DNA of 64,000 nt. Source: Symsagittifera roscoffensis. Taxonomy: Eukaryota; Xenacoelomorpha; Acoela; Convolutidae. Below, in pieces: positions 11,501 to 24,600 of the stretch. The DNA is taken from the NCBI RefSeq assembly GCF_963678635.1, contig NC_087067.1:6862647-6926646 (forward strand), written 5' to 3'. The notes below the pieces were generated by a model. It worked only from the letters and a program-made list of their open reading frames with translations, searched no databases and was not told the origin of the DNA. The position numbers and the translations under genes were made by a program. Every line of letters starts with the position of its first letter. Positions within the stretch are counted from its first letter, which is position 1.

Positions 11501-14500
11501 CTTGAGAGACCTTCTCTCGGATGACGACCGAACGAACGGTCAGACCATAAGTAAACGTTGGTTAAAGCTAGTTGTTTTTATCTCGCTGCGCATTAAAATA
11601 ACAGTTTATCGATCCATCCGGATTCCAGATCAGAAGATCATACGTTAAGGTATGACTAGGCGCAGTCAGCAGGAAAACCCACTAAACATTAACCCGTTCT
11701 GGGAGAAGGCGTATGTCGAACCACCGCAAGAGTGGTCTAAGTGGGCAGCAACAGTGGAAATGGCTAAATTCGCAAAGGATGGGATAGAAGTGCGAAATCT
11801 ACTGAGAGCCAGACCACACCTAGTCGAACCGTCAGAGCCACTTTACGAAGTTGAAATCACAGGAGAAACCGAGGCACAAAGGAAGAACAGAGAGTTCAGA
11901 AACCAAGAGAAAAGAGTTGCTTGGGAGAACCACGTTATAAAAGCCCGGGAGAAAGGAGTACTTTTTATTTCATTCAGATGGGACGAAGCCGACGCAAAAA
12001 TGCGCAGCTACCTAATTTTATGTTTAGGAGCGGAAGGACAAAGACAAATACAACAGAAAAGACCTAATTTGGAACTACATAACGTCACCACACAAGAACT
12101 GATGACAACACTCGAGGATATTTTTTTGACAACCAGGATAATCGCTTTTGCAAAATAAATTCATCTGTAGGAAACAAAAGAAAACAGAGAGCTTAGACCA
12201 ATTTTGTTCGGATCTCGTTGAACTAGCGTCAGGAGCTGACTGCGGTCACAGAGAAGACGAATGGGTCAGGGACATGTTCACAGCACACATGAACGATGAC
12301 AAAATCGCAGAAGAATTGTTAGCACAAACAAGGAGCCCACAAGACGCGTACGAATACGCAATACGTCGAGAAAAAGGGATTGAACATAGTCGTACAATGA
12401 AATCAAATCCTTTCGGAGGACATCACATTACGACATAACAAGAACCGGTCAACTACATAAACACGCGGGGCCGCTATAACTACTCTAATACTCCAAACAT
12501 ACAGAGAGGGCGAGGCGCTCGAGGGCGACCTATCCCACGCGGATCACAAAACACCAGAGGTCAACAAAGAAATACCAACATAGGTAGTCAAAAACAGTGT
12601 TAAAATGCGGATATCAGTATAATCAAAACCATTTACAGTCCTGCCCCGCAAAAGATAAAATTAGCTCGAAATGCGCCCAGCGGGGTCACATCGCTAAATT
12701 ATGCCGGTCTACACACATAAACTATTTAGAAGACACACGAGAAGATCAACAGAAGGAGCTGGAGACTGGAAGTCTAGAAACGGAAAAAAACCCAGTGGCA
12801 ATCGAAGAATTTTCTTAAGCAACGGTTGGGACGATTATCAACAAGACAAAGTTTCGGTGATGGCAATTGCAGGTTCATTTGAAATTAAAAACACAAGTAC
12901 ACTAGCTGAAGAAGACCTAAACGGACACATATTGAAGACAAATACAGAACAATTATACGCTATAGCCGATTCGGGCAGCCCGATGTCGTTCCTGAACGAA
13001 AAAACCGCACGGTGCATTCAACAATACGACAAAAAGGCACTATTCAAAACCAATCGAACAGCAGACACCGCACGAAACCTAGCGTGCTACAACGGTGAAA
13101 GGATCATTCCGAAGGGAAGGTTGATAATAACTATCGAGTCAGGAGGCTGGAAAATCTATTCAGCTCCTTTCATCGTAGTAGATGATAAAAAGCAAATATT
13201 ATAGGATGCAGTATTTTACCGCAGATTGGTATCAAAGTAATCCAAGAACAACACAAACAAAACGTACATGTTATCCGAGAACAAGAAGAGTCTGATTCAG
13301 AAATTCAACAATGGGTCAAAGACAACTTTCAACAACTATGCGTACGAATCGGAAAATTCAAAAATCACACGATGAGAAAACAGTTCAATAAAGAGTTCGT
13401 ACCGATTCAACAAAAAGGTCGACGCATTCCAATACATCTCCAAGAACGTGTGGAAGGGGACTTAAACAATCTAATTGATCAGAAACACATTATAAAACTA
13501 GACAAGTTGAATTAGACAATTTATAAGTCCAATTGTCATCACAGTGAAAAAAGATCAGACAGTAAAACTAAAACTCGCGTTGGATTCCAAGAAAAGCAAT
13601 AAATTTATTCATGAAAACAAATACCAAATGCCTAGCATCGATCTATTGCTGGATGACATTGCCCAAGTCTTGAATCAGACAAAACAAAACAGACGTTATT
13701 TTCAAAATTTTATCTTTGCTACGCATACTCTCAAATCGCGCTGGATCAATCAACGCGCGAACAATGCAACTTCAGTCTAATCGGTGGCAATGCGACAGGA
13801 ACGTATCAATTCCAGACAGGATTTTACGGCCTCACGGATATGCCAGCCGAATTTCAAAAAGCAATCGAATTAACATTAACAAACTGCACGAACAAATATG
13901 CATACTTAGACGACATATTGATAGTTAAGTAAAGATCTACAGAATTGCACCAACAGAAGCTGAAAGTCGTTTTGGAAAAATAGACAGAAAAATCTTGCAA
14001 TTTCACTTGAGAAATGTAATTTCACTTGTAAGCAGATTGAGTGGTTAGGGTTTAAAATCACTAGCGAAGGAACAAAACCGCTCATTAAGAAAACTGAGGC
14101 AATAGAAAAACTGTCAGCACGAAAAACAGTTAAACAATTAAAAAGTGTTATGGGATCAATACACCACCTCACGCGATATAAATCAAATTTAGCACAAGCA
14201 GCCGCCGCTCTACGCCCACTACTAAAAACACAGAACAAAGAAAACCACTTGACTGGTCAAAAGAACACAACACAGCTTTCAAAAATATACTAAAAATAGT
14301 AGTACACAAAATAAACAGTTTGATCAGCAATTAGAAACTGGCATAGTTTGCGACGCATCTAACACAGGGTTAGGGGCAGCATTAGAACAATATTCACAAA
14401 ATTTACCAGAGGGTCAGAGAGCCGTAGCGTATGCATCACGTTTACTAAACTCCCTCGAGGAAAAATATTCAGCAGACGAACAAGAACTATTAGGCGTAGT

Positions 14501-17500
14501 TTGGGCAATTGAACACTTGAAATACTATCTTTATGGGAAACATTTCACCGTCAATACAGACCATCAAGCTTTAATCAGTGCTTTTAACGCAAGCGAAAGA
14601 TGAAAAACAAGCCAGAGCCGGCTCACACGTTGGACTGATTGCCTCATACCATTTCATTTTAATATCAAACACCTCGCGGGGAACAAAAAGGGACTAATAG
14701 ACTATATGTCCCGTAATCCAATTAGATTGGCAATACCTCCAGTGAGTATGATGAGGAATTTTTTTGTAGCATCAATTAATGCATTCAAAAAAGACCTCGA
14801 ATTGATTGACAACATCATTCTAAATAATCTGGCGAATTAAAAAAAAGCACCGTTTGAGCTGATCAAAAAACGCGCGAAAAGCAAAGAGTTATTAGATGCT
14901 AACTCAAACGCTCAATTAACAACCGAACATTCCAAACATTCCGCACGCGGTCAATCGCAAACTCACACTCAAATTCAGTTTCACTCAAAATTCGCCAACA
15001 AACAGTCAGCTCTCTCTCTCACTCCTCAAATCTCAAAGAAATACACCCAGTCCATAAAACAGTAAATTTCATCCATCGCTATACTATGAGCAGACGACCA
15101 GAAACACGAGGATATAAAGGAGAATTGATATCTACGTAACTGAAGAGCACCGATCCCAAAGGACAAAGCACTGAGTCAGCTACACAGTGGCAAGGATCGT
15201 CGGACAGCGAGGAAAGTCTCTCAGATCCACAATGGCATAAAAGACCACCCACAAAAAGGAAAAGACAATCACCAGCTTGCCCAAACACTCGCCAAACGAA
15301 AATACGATCCAGATTCACGATGCACGAGAAGTGATTGCACAAAAGAAGGCCGAAGAATTCAGAAAGAAATCAAACTTCCCTAAGATTATTTTCAATGACA
15401 ACCAGGCAGTGCAACCCAGTCGAACGGAGCACAAGAAAAACACCAACCATCCAGAAACGAGATCATGCCAGACGGAAAACGACACAAACTCAACAGCTAC
15501 TCAAACGAAGTTTTCTGTGGAACAACAGAAATCTGACGACGAAATCTGGGTGAGCCGCGTAGACCCAACTAAAACAATACAAGAAGAGAAGAGACACAAC
15601 GAGGCATCCCCAACGATGACGGAAACTAGATCACTAGAGGCCAGTCCTGAATTAGTAACAGAGGGAATGGTCGCTACCCTAGAAAAGGCCACAAAAACGA
15701 CGGAAGCAGAAGAAGATACGCCCCTCTTCAGGAAAAAACTCCAACGGGTACTGGGAGTACGCTTTATAGCCGCGGTCACGAAAAAAGACCGCAACCTCCG
15801 CCCACTCAAGCACCCAAACAGTACTCGACAGCCTCCATTTGACCCATCCAGGATCGACGGCAATGTTGGATTTGTGTCAATACGTCTGGTTTCCCCACAT
15901 TCACAGGACCATTGTACATATGGCAAAAAACTGCAAACATTGCACCGAACATGGTAAAAACTTAAAACCTATCATAGGGAAAAAACATTCATTTCTAATG
16001 GAACCAGTAGTCGAACCTAACGAAGAAGTTCAATTAGACTTCGCAGGACCCCTCCCCGATGAATTAAATAGGGATGCGTATATATTGGTTGCAATAGATA
16101 AATGGTCAAAATTCCCAATCGCAAAAGTTGTTGCCAACACAACAGCAGACATAGCTATTAAGTATATGCAACGGTATATCTCTAACAAAGGTATCCCACG
16201 AAGACTAAGATGCGATCAGGCGCAAAGACTTCGAGCAAAGAAAGTTCAACTTTCAAAATTACTGTTTGCACCGGTAGACGACCATAGGGCAATGGGAGTA
16301 GTTGAAAGAATGATACAAACACTAAAACGCAGGTTAGGAGTGACGACAATTGATAAAACAATCACACCGTACCGGCTAGCTTCCGATGTAGCCGAGATTA
16401 TAAAAACCTTACAAATCACCCCACACGGCGTCACAAAAATTTCACTGTTCGAGGAACACATGGACCGAAAACCGAACACCTCTCTGTCGAATGTAGTAAC
16501 AAGCAGTTCACCCAATAACTTAAGCTGGGAAAACGCAAAACATGCATGTTTAGATAGAAAGAACCTCACAAAGCCGCCATTACCTGCAGAAATCATGCAT
16601 GGTCTACAAAGATGGTCGGAGGACGAGGTGTCAATCAGAGAAAAAGGGAAAACAAATCCAGAAATGCCAAAGAAACCACAAACAGCAAATTCTCCGACAC
16701 AACAAAAAACAAGTGCAGGTCCTAAAGTTATAGAATTAAACAAAGATAAACTTCACGTAAGATATAAAGGGGTACAGAGAACAATAGACGCACATACTAA
16801 GAAACGCATAGAGCAAGTGGCACGAAAGACCATTAAAATAGCAACGAAAGTGAAAAAACCAAAAACCTTTGAACAAAGATATAAAACGGTTGACGGGAAA
16901 AGTCTAACATATATTCCACACATAGAATGGGTACAAACATTCGGCAAACAACCAAGATTATTAAGGAACAGTGGAGCAGCTTTTGTACGTAACCCCCTAG
17001 TTTCCGGGCCATGTTGACCATCTCGACTTAGTGATTATGTCGCATATAAATCCGCACGGAGATCTGGACCATGTCTACGTTTTTTAGACATAGAAAATCC
17101 CAACGCGCCACAACACGCAATGTTCAAGGAGGATGAGACTACGGGTTTGCCAGTGAAGCAAACGAAGAAGCAGACTCTAAAACGGCAAACGAGCAGCCCA
17201 ACAACGCGAAAGGCAAAGGCAACGGGAAAAAGAACCGTTCGACACCCAACACACAAACTCCAAACAACAAGAGGGATGAGCCTACAAGCAGACGATACTT
17301 TAGAGAAGAAGACGACAGAACCCGAGAAGCCAGAATCGAGCCATTCCGACGACAACCGATCCACCACATCTTCTGAAGATATAGCTACTTCACCAAAACG
17401 TCAAAACCAGAAGAATACACCACCAGCACTGGCACCCCAAAGGAGATTGACACGAAACCGCCAATCGGCGCTTAAAAATGCATTTGGAAATGCCGTAACA

Positions 17501-18609
17501 ATAAATACAATCAACGAACAAGAAAGCGATGAAGTGCAAAAAGAAAAAAAAGTTTCGTTTCGAAACAGACTCGCCACCTGATCAGCCAAAATCTGAATAC
17601 CCAAGCTTGAAGTCTCTAATACAAAAAATGGGCTTCACGGACAGGACCCCACAGTACCAAGCTTGTTTAAAGTTCATCGAGGCCATCAGCCCAAAACACG
17701 GTGGTGCCAAACAGACAGAAGTGGTGGACCTGACGTCACCAACTGAGGATGAAAATTTAGAAAACAACAACGACATTCTAAATAATCTGGCGAATTAAAA
17801 AAAAGCACCGTTTGAGCTGATCAAAAAACGCGCGAAAAGCAAAGAGTTATTTAACTCAAACGCTCAATTAACAACCGAACATTCCAAACATTCCGCACGC
17901 GGTCAATCGCAAACTCACACTCAAATTCAGTTTCACTCAAAGTTCGCCAACAAACAGTCAGCTCTCTCTCTCACTCCTCAAATCTCAAAGAAATACACCC
18001 AGTCCATAAAACAGTAAATTTCATCCATCGCTATACTATGAGCAGACGACCAGAAACACGAGGATATAAAGGAGAATTGATATCTACGTAACTGAAGAGC
18101 ACCGATCCCAAAGGACAAAGCACTGAGTCAGCTACACAGTGGCAAGGATCGTCGGACAGCGAGGAAAGTCTCTCAGATCCACAATGGCATAAAAGACCAC
18201 CCACAAAAAGGAAAAGACAATCACCAGCTTGCCCAAACACTCGCCAAACAAAAATACGATCCAGATTCACGATGCACGAGAAGTGATTGCACAAAAGAAG
18301 GCCGAAGAATTCAGAAAGAAATCAAACTTCCCTAAGATTATTTTCAATGACAACCAGGCAGTGCAACCCAGTCGAACGGAGCACAAGAAAAACACCAACC
18401 ATCCAGAAACGAGATCATGCCAGACGGAAAACGACACAAACTCAACAACTACTCAAAGGAAGTTTTCTGTGGAACAACAGAAATCTGACGACGAAATCTG
18501 GGTGAGCCGCGTAGACCCAACTAAAACATTACAAGAAGAGAAGAGACACAACGAGGCATCCCCAACTTTGTCGAGGGGGAATGTCATCCGGCATGGATCG
18601 GCTAAACTT

Positions 18610-18666
<57 letters not shown>

Positions 18667-21600
18667 TGTTATTTATGTTGATTTATGTTATAAACATACA
18701 TATGGCCGGTTGGCCGACCTTGAGAGATCTTCTCTCGAATGACGACCAAAGGAATGGTCAGACCACAAGTAAACGTTGGTTAAAGCTAGTTTTTTTTTAA
18801 ATCTCGCTGCGCATTAGAATATCAGTTTATCGATCCATTCGGATTCCAGAATTAGAAGATCATACGTTGAGGTACGACAACCCTCTTAGAAGTGCTAAAG
18901 ACTGCCTGGGTCAAAATAAATCCGGGATCATGGCTTTCAGTTCTTTGTCTAAACGACATTCGAGAAATACACGATTCTTATTTTATTTCATTGTTTACCA
19001 ACTGAACGTAAATTATTTAAACAGTTAATGAGTTAAAATTTACTCTCTATGTGGGCCAGGATAAAGCAAACTTCAGTGTTTCTTAATATAGTGCTAACAT
19101 TTCAAAAAACAGTAATGCTGTTTTTTTTAAAACCTGTATAACCACTCTGAAAAAAATCTACTCTTTTTTACTTTTTGACAGGGGCGGATTTAGGGAGGGG
19201 GCTCAGGGATTCGACCCCCTGCCGACCCAAAGGGTCCCCCTTTGATACTTTTTCAGAAATCCATTTAACCGACCCTAAACTTTTCTAATGGCGCTTTCGG
19301 CGCCAATATATACTAACTTTGAGGGGGAGCGCGCGCCAAATAAAACGCGATTTTTTTGTCAACATTTTTCACAAAGTGCCCAAAAACGGCTTTTTTGACT
19401 GTTTTTTCAAAAATTTGCCTGCGGCACAGAATATTTAGCCAAAATAGGGGCAAAAAAAGTGCTTTGGGAGAGCTCGAAAAATCAATTTGGTCGAACTAAA
19501 AAAAAAAAAATACGCCCCCCCTCGAGAAAATCCTAGATCCGCCCCTGCTTTTTGATATAGTACGACTTTAAGATTCAGATGGTTTCATTATAACCGGGTT
19601 CAGATTTCGTGAATGGGTCCGGGTTCGACAACCCCACTTGCTACTTGAGTCTTGGATCGGCTGCCAACGTACTCACTTGTGTACTAGTGTTGATCCTGCT
19701 CATTCTCCAGATATGCATCTACGCTGGACTGGTCGGAGGTCCAGTCTATTTGGCTAGAAACAGAGTAGCAATGGTAGTTTTCTCATCCCTGTCACGTAAG
19801 TCCAAACTCGATAAATTGTTGCGAGCAGCTGTACAATTTCACAGAATTATCCGCGCAACAATTGTCCTCGAACAAAAAACATAAATTTATCAAAACTTTT
19901 TTTGATTCAATTTTTTTTCCAGAGAGATGAACTTTAAACAGCTACAAAAAAAAATTTAATCAAAGTATTAATAAATATAAATAAATGAAAAATTTCGAGA
20001 GAATAAAATTGGCATTGGTTGCTTATTTCCAGATTGATTATTTGGAGTGAGCATTTTCTGCAGTAAAATCTCTGCTTTAAATTAGTAGAAACTTTTTCCA
20101 ATCAAAGTCACGACTGAAAAGGCTTTAAGGTTACACCCTTCTCAATTATCTCCGAGCTTCAATTGAAATACCTCCAGAATTAATTCAGACAACCAAGCTG
20201 ATGGCCCGAGCAGAAGTTTTTTTTCGATGCCGACAAAAGTATTTCAAAAACAACTCATAAAAATAGTATTTTTTAGTCTGTTTTTTTGACCGAAAACTAT
20301 AACCAACATAGAAACGTTTCAGTTGTTATTTTTGATCGAGTTGAAACAATTGTTTAGGTTATTTTTCACTTTTTGTGGTACGATTGACTTTTTTCGTTTG
20401 ATATAAGTAGTCATATTCGTCAAAAGAAGCGCTCATAAAAAAAGTCCACAATGCTTCAGTTTTCTCGCAACTTTCAATCACTCAGAGCTTAGACACAGAG
20501 GATTGCAGGAAGAATATATTTCCACATTTGAATTCAGTGACCCAATATCTTTATTGGGTAAACAATTTAAGAAAAACCTGAATTCGGTTGCCAACCTACA
20601 GCAAAAAAATAACCCATGCATAAAAATTACTTACTTTCTTCGAAAGTCGAAATTACAATTGCATATCATTACGAGGTCAAACTGTGCTCTGGATAGGCTC
20701 ACAACTTTGTGTCTGTATGTTCGTGGATTCCAGAAACAAGTCTTTAAACATGTTACAAAATGTAAGTGGATTCCACCTACAAATTTTCCGTGGAATCCTC
20801 GTAAAATTACCTGTAACGTAAATTTTGTCGGCATGTTAGCTTTGGTTGCGGATTCCGCAACAAGCAAATATAAATAGCTGTTCCGGGCTCCGCAAATGTA
20901 AGCGGATTCAGCAAATGTAAGTGGATTCCGACAAACTATGCGGATTCCGCTTGCAATTTACGGATTCCGCTTCCAATGCGCGAAATCCTCTTCCAATTTT
21001 CATATTCCATCTTCAGTTGAGGAATTCATGACAGCCCAATTTTACTTAACACATATATTCTTATTTGTTTATGGTTTCCACAAACTGTTCCGGTTTCGCA
21101 AAATTTGTTGCAGATTCCACAAATTTTGTTGCCGAGTCCGCAATATTGCCTGTTATTTGTGTTATATTCTCTAAAATTTATCTGAAAACTGAACTAATAA
21201 TACGGTTGAAGTTTTAGTAAAGTTGATAAGTAAATATGAAACAATAAATGATAAGCAAACTATAATCTTCCAATAGTTCACGAAGGGTCAGATTTTGCTT
21301 TAGCACCACAAAAGCTGTTAAATATAATAGACATGATTGACAGGTCTCTAATTCATAGTGATCGAATGATCGTTAACATAAGACTCTTCATACTTAAATT
21401 CAACCTTATGTCCTCAATGCTAGGTGGTCAACTGCTTACCAAAACATTTCTCCCTCTGGAAAAACTTTATACAACGTATGAAATTCAATTCACAATAAAC
21501 AATAAGTCGAATCAACGAGTTAAGGAGTTTAAAATTTCAAAGAGTTTTCTTTCCTTGAACTTGTGCTGGATTAAGAACCGACAACATCGGTCTTCTTAGT

Positions 21601-24600
21601 TTCCTCCTTGGCGATGGTGACGGTGTGTTTCCTGACGATGACGGAATATCTCCCGGTGAAATTGGTATAGTCTGAAAATTCTCCTCGTCTGATTTCTCTT
21701 CTACATTCTTAACTGAATGTTTCAGTGGGCTTCCGAAAAACTGTGTTTGTCGCTTGCTTCTGCTCGATGATCTGTTCGAACTAATTGCAATTTGTGAGTC
21801 TTTGTCTCCATCTCCGCTCTTTTTTTCTCTTCTCTTCTCCTGCCTCAAGTTATTTGAGGTTTTGACTACTTCCGACCTCTGTTCCGCCGTCACTGAAGTA
21901 GTTCCGAAGCTTGTTGCTTCTGTCTCTTTTTCCTTATTTGGTGGAGTTTCCGACTTCTCCTCTATAGTGACCGACAATATCGGGCATGCTTCTGTTTGGC
22001 TCTGGTTCATCTCTTGCCGTTTCTCTTTTATCGGTACTGAAGATATCGGGCAGTTTTCCGCTATCAACTGGCTTGTTCCCTGCACCTCCTTTGCTATGAT
22101 TGGACATTCGTTTGCCAGTCGTTTGTGCTGCTGACCTACTCACTGTTGACAGTACCACCTGTACTTCATGTCTGGGGAATTGCTCGAGGATATAGTCAAA
22201 TCTATGATTCCGCCACTTGGAATGTCTCGGAGTACATTTGGCGAGGATATATATCTGGCCGCTAACGTTGGTGGATTTTTTTTAGCTATTTTAGTCAGTG
22301 ATGTATACAGCTTCAACGTTTTTGCCTGCAGTCCATCGAATCTCGCAAATGGTCCCTCCTTATTTTCTGTATCCGAGTTTTCAGTCGACGATGATACCGG
22401 TGAAACGTCTGGCCTCGGCAGAATGTGTACTGGTGGTCTGTTTGGTTTACTCGAGCTGCGCTGATTTAAAGGCCTCCTTGTCGTGCTTGCAGCTGGTGTC
22501 TCTGAACCTAAACTTGAACAATATAATGATTTGAATTTCGGTTTAAGTGATATGTGGTTCTTTCTTATTACTTTCCCCTTTTCTGTGACGTCGTTGTTGT
22601 TAGTTACTTTATAAATTTTCCCATTAAGCAATTAGAATAAAGGCCAACAAGATTTCCCGTTCAAAATCTTCCTATATGCAACCACTTTCTCCTGATATTG
22701 AACAAGATCGAATTGAAGGTTACTGTAGGCCTCTGTACTGGCGTCTCCTGTTCCACTCTGAATCTTAGTGGCCCCTGGTTGAGATCGCTTCTGAGACTTG
22801 CTGCGAGAAGTGGGTTTCTGTCTGTCAGATTCCTCAGCGCTTCTGATACCTCCTTGTGTGTGAGGTGCCTTTTGTGAAACTTCCAGTCAGATGCTGCCTT
22901 TGCCAGATTCTCTAGAGCCCTGATGCTATCTGGTTCTTCCGCTGACCTATTCAGTTTTGGTGACACGTCTCTGCTCACCATTCCCTTCTTGACCACCTTC
23001 AATCTAGTCCTTGAGTCGATTGATTCCCGCATTTATTCTGGCTTCCGCATGGATATCTCGAGCTTTTTTTGATCTAGATTTGAAGATTAGATTAGTTTAT
23101 TCCTAAAATTAGACCTTTCTGTATTTAATTTCAGGCCGTAATGAAATTCAAATGTTGACTTCTTTAGAGTACTATAACGTGTTATCTGAATATCTTCCAA
23201 TATCGATGATTTGACTGATTGATGATAATTGATTGTATATCCTCAAAATTTGGGCCCAATTGCATTGTATCAAATTTCTGTTAATTGTCTGAAGACATCT
23301 TTCCACCAATCCGCAACCGCTGGGCAGAATATTTGGTTCATTCCCTTAGACTTGCAAAATTCTGCTAGCTTAGCATTTTTTAACCCAGAATATTGGTCTG
23401 GCCTTAAGTTCTTCGTTATGCTATGTTGATGTATATAGTTGTTTGAAAATTTGATTATTTTTTCACTCCCTGAATTTCTGATGATCATAGCAGATGGGTA
23501 TTTCAAAAATTGTTCAATTGTATTTGGAAAAATAGCTTTCTCCCCTTTTGAATCAAACATGGGACCAGCAAAACCCAATTGGAGCTTTTCATTTGGTCCG
23601 GATAGTTCTGGCAGAGGTTCTGAAAATTTGAAAGATTTGAATGTTGTAAGGTTCTTACCATACGCGGAGCATGATCTGCAGGACTGGCATAGATCTATGA
23701 TTTCTCTCTGCATCTTTGGCCACCAGAGATATTGTGCAGCATCCACTATGGCTTCCTGGCCTGGGTGTGTTCTGTGCAGTCGGGCCATAACCGTTTTCCT
23801 CAGACAATTAGGAATCGCCACCCTGTTGTCCATGATGATAAAGTGGTTTATCACTGAAGCATGGTCCCAAAAGTTCCCGAAAGGTCCAACTCAAAGAAAC
23901 CCTTCTCTATCCTTAGCTAGGATATGTTTTCTTAGTTGGCCTAGCTGACTATCCTCCGTTGTCAAATCCCCCAGTAGGTCCGCGTCAAGGATGTTATGAA
24001 GGCCTGTTGTGAAGGACTTTTGTCTGATGTTACTGGAACTTCTGGTGTCCTTTTTTCCCCGACCGTGCTTGTAATCATGTTGTGACCTTCACTGACTTCT
24101 TTACCCTGTTTGCTCTGAAGTTCCAAGAATTCGACCATAGTTCGTCTTGATTCTGTTGACTGGTGTGATCCTTTTCCGTTTCCTGCTTGTAGTAATTGTT
24201 TCAGCTGTTTGTCCAATTTCAGCCCTACTTCTCTCACTGATTGGACTTTCCGTCTGCTTCACTGAAGGATGATCAAGTTTACTCATATTATTCCTCTAAA
24301 AAATTGGAAGTCTTGAATTATTTGGTTTTTGGAGATTTGAGCTGATGTAGTTTAGATGCAAAGTCGGACACAATGATTTTTGTGTATTTCTAACTGAAAA
24401 AAATTTCGCCTGCTCTGATTGGTTAGATTCTACTCGGACGCCCTCTCGTGGCGATCTGGTTAGATGCGGCAAATTTGTGAATAAATTAAGAATAGTCAAT
24501 TTTGCTTGGTTAAAACTTCCACCGCATATTTTTTCGCCCTCTCGCGGTGAGTTGTAAGTTTGCATATTTTGATTTGATTTGTTGAAATATTTGCCAAGTA

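Larger units (their letters stand above)
11402..18879 (+). mobile_element. Ty3/gypsy LTR retrotransposon 1, degenerate, with internal duplication
   Basis: Both LTRs are present (11402-11657, 18592-18879). A primer-binding site follows the 5' LTR, a purine tract precedes the 3' LTR, and gag, protease, RT, RNase H and integrase lie in gypsy order. Frameshifts and stops interrupt every frame, so this copy is dead. It is unusual in two ways: a non-coding spacer with its own ATG separates RNase H from integrase, and about 0.8 kb of that region is repeated before the 3' LTR. The flanks (CTCCT and ACCCT) do not form a clean target duplication. It lies in intron 2 of the four-pass protein gene, in the same orientation. 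Confidence 0.92.

Noticed and set aside
15079-15342. 87-residue minus-strand frame, found again identically at 18031-18294
   Set aside because: Recurrence comes from the 0.8-kb duplication in the gypsy element. The frame is antisense to the element and has no independent support.
11397-18884. Clean target-site duplication for gypsy element 1
   Set aside because: The flanks CTCCT and ACCCT differ at two of five positions, so I do not claim a duplication.
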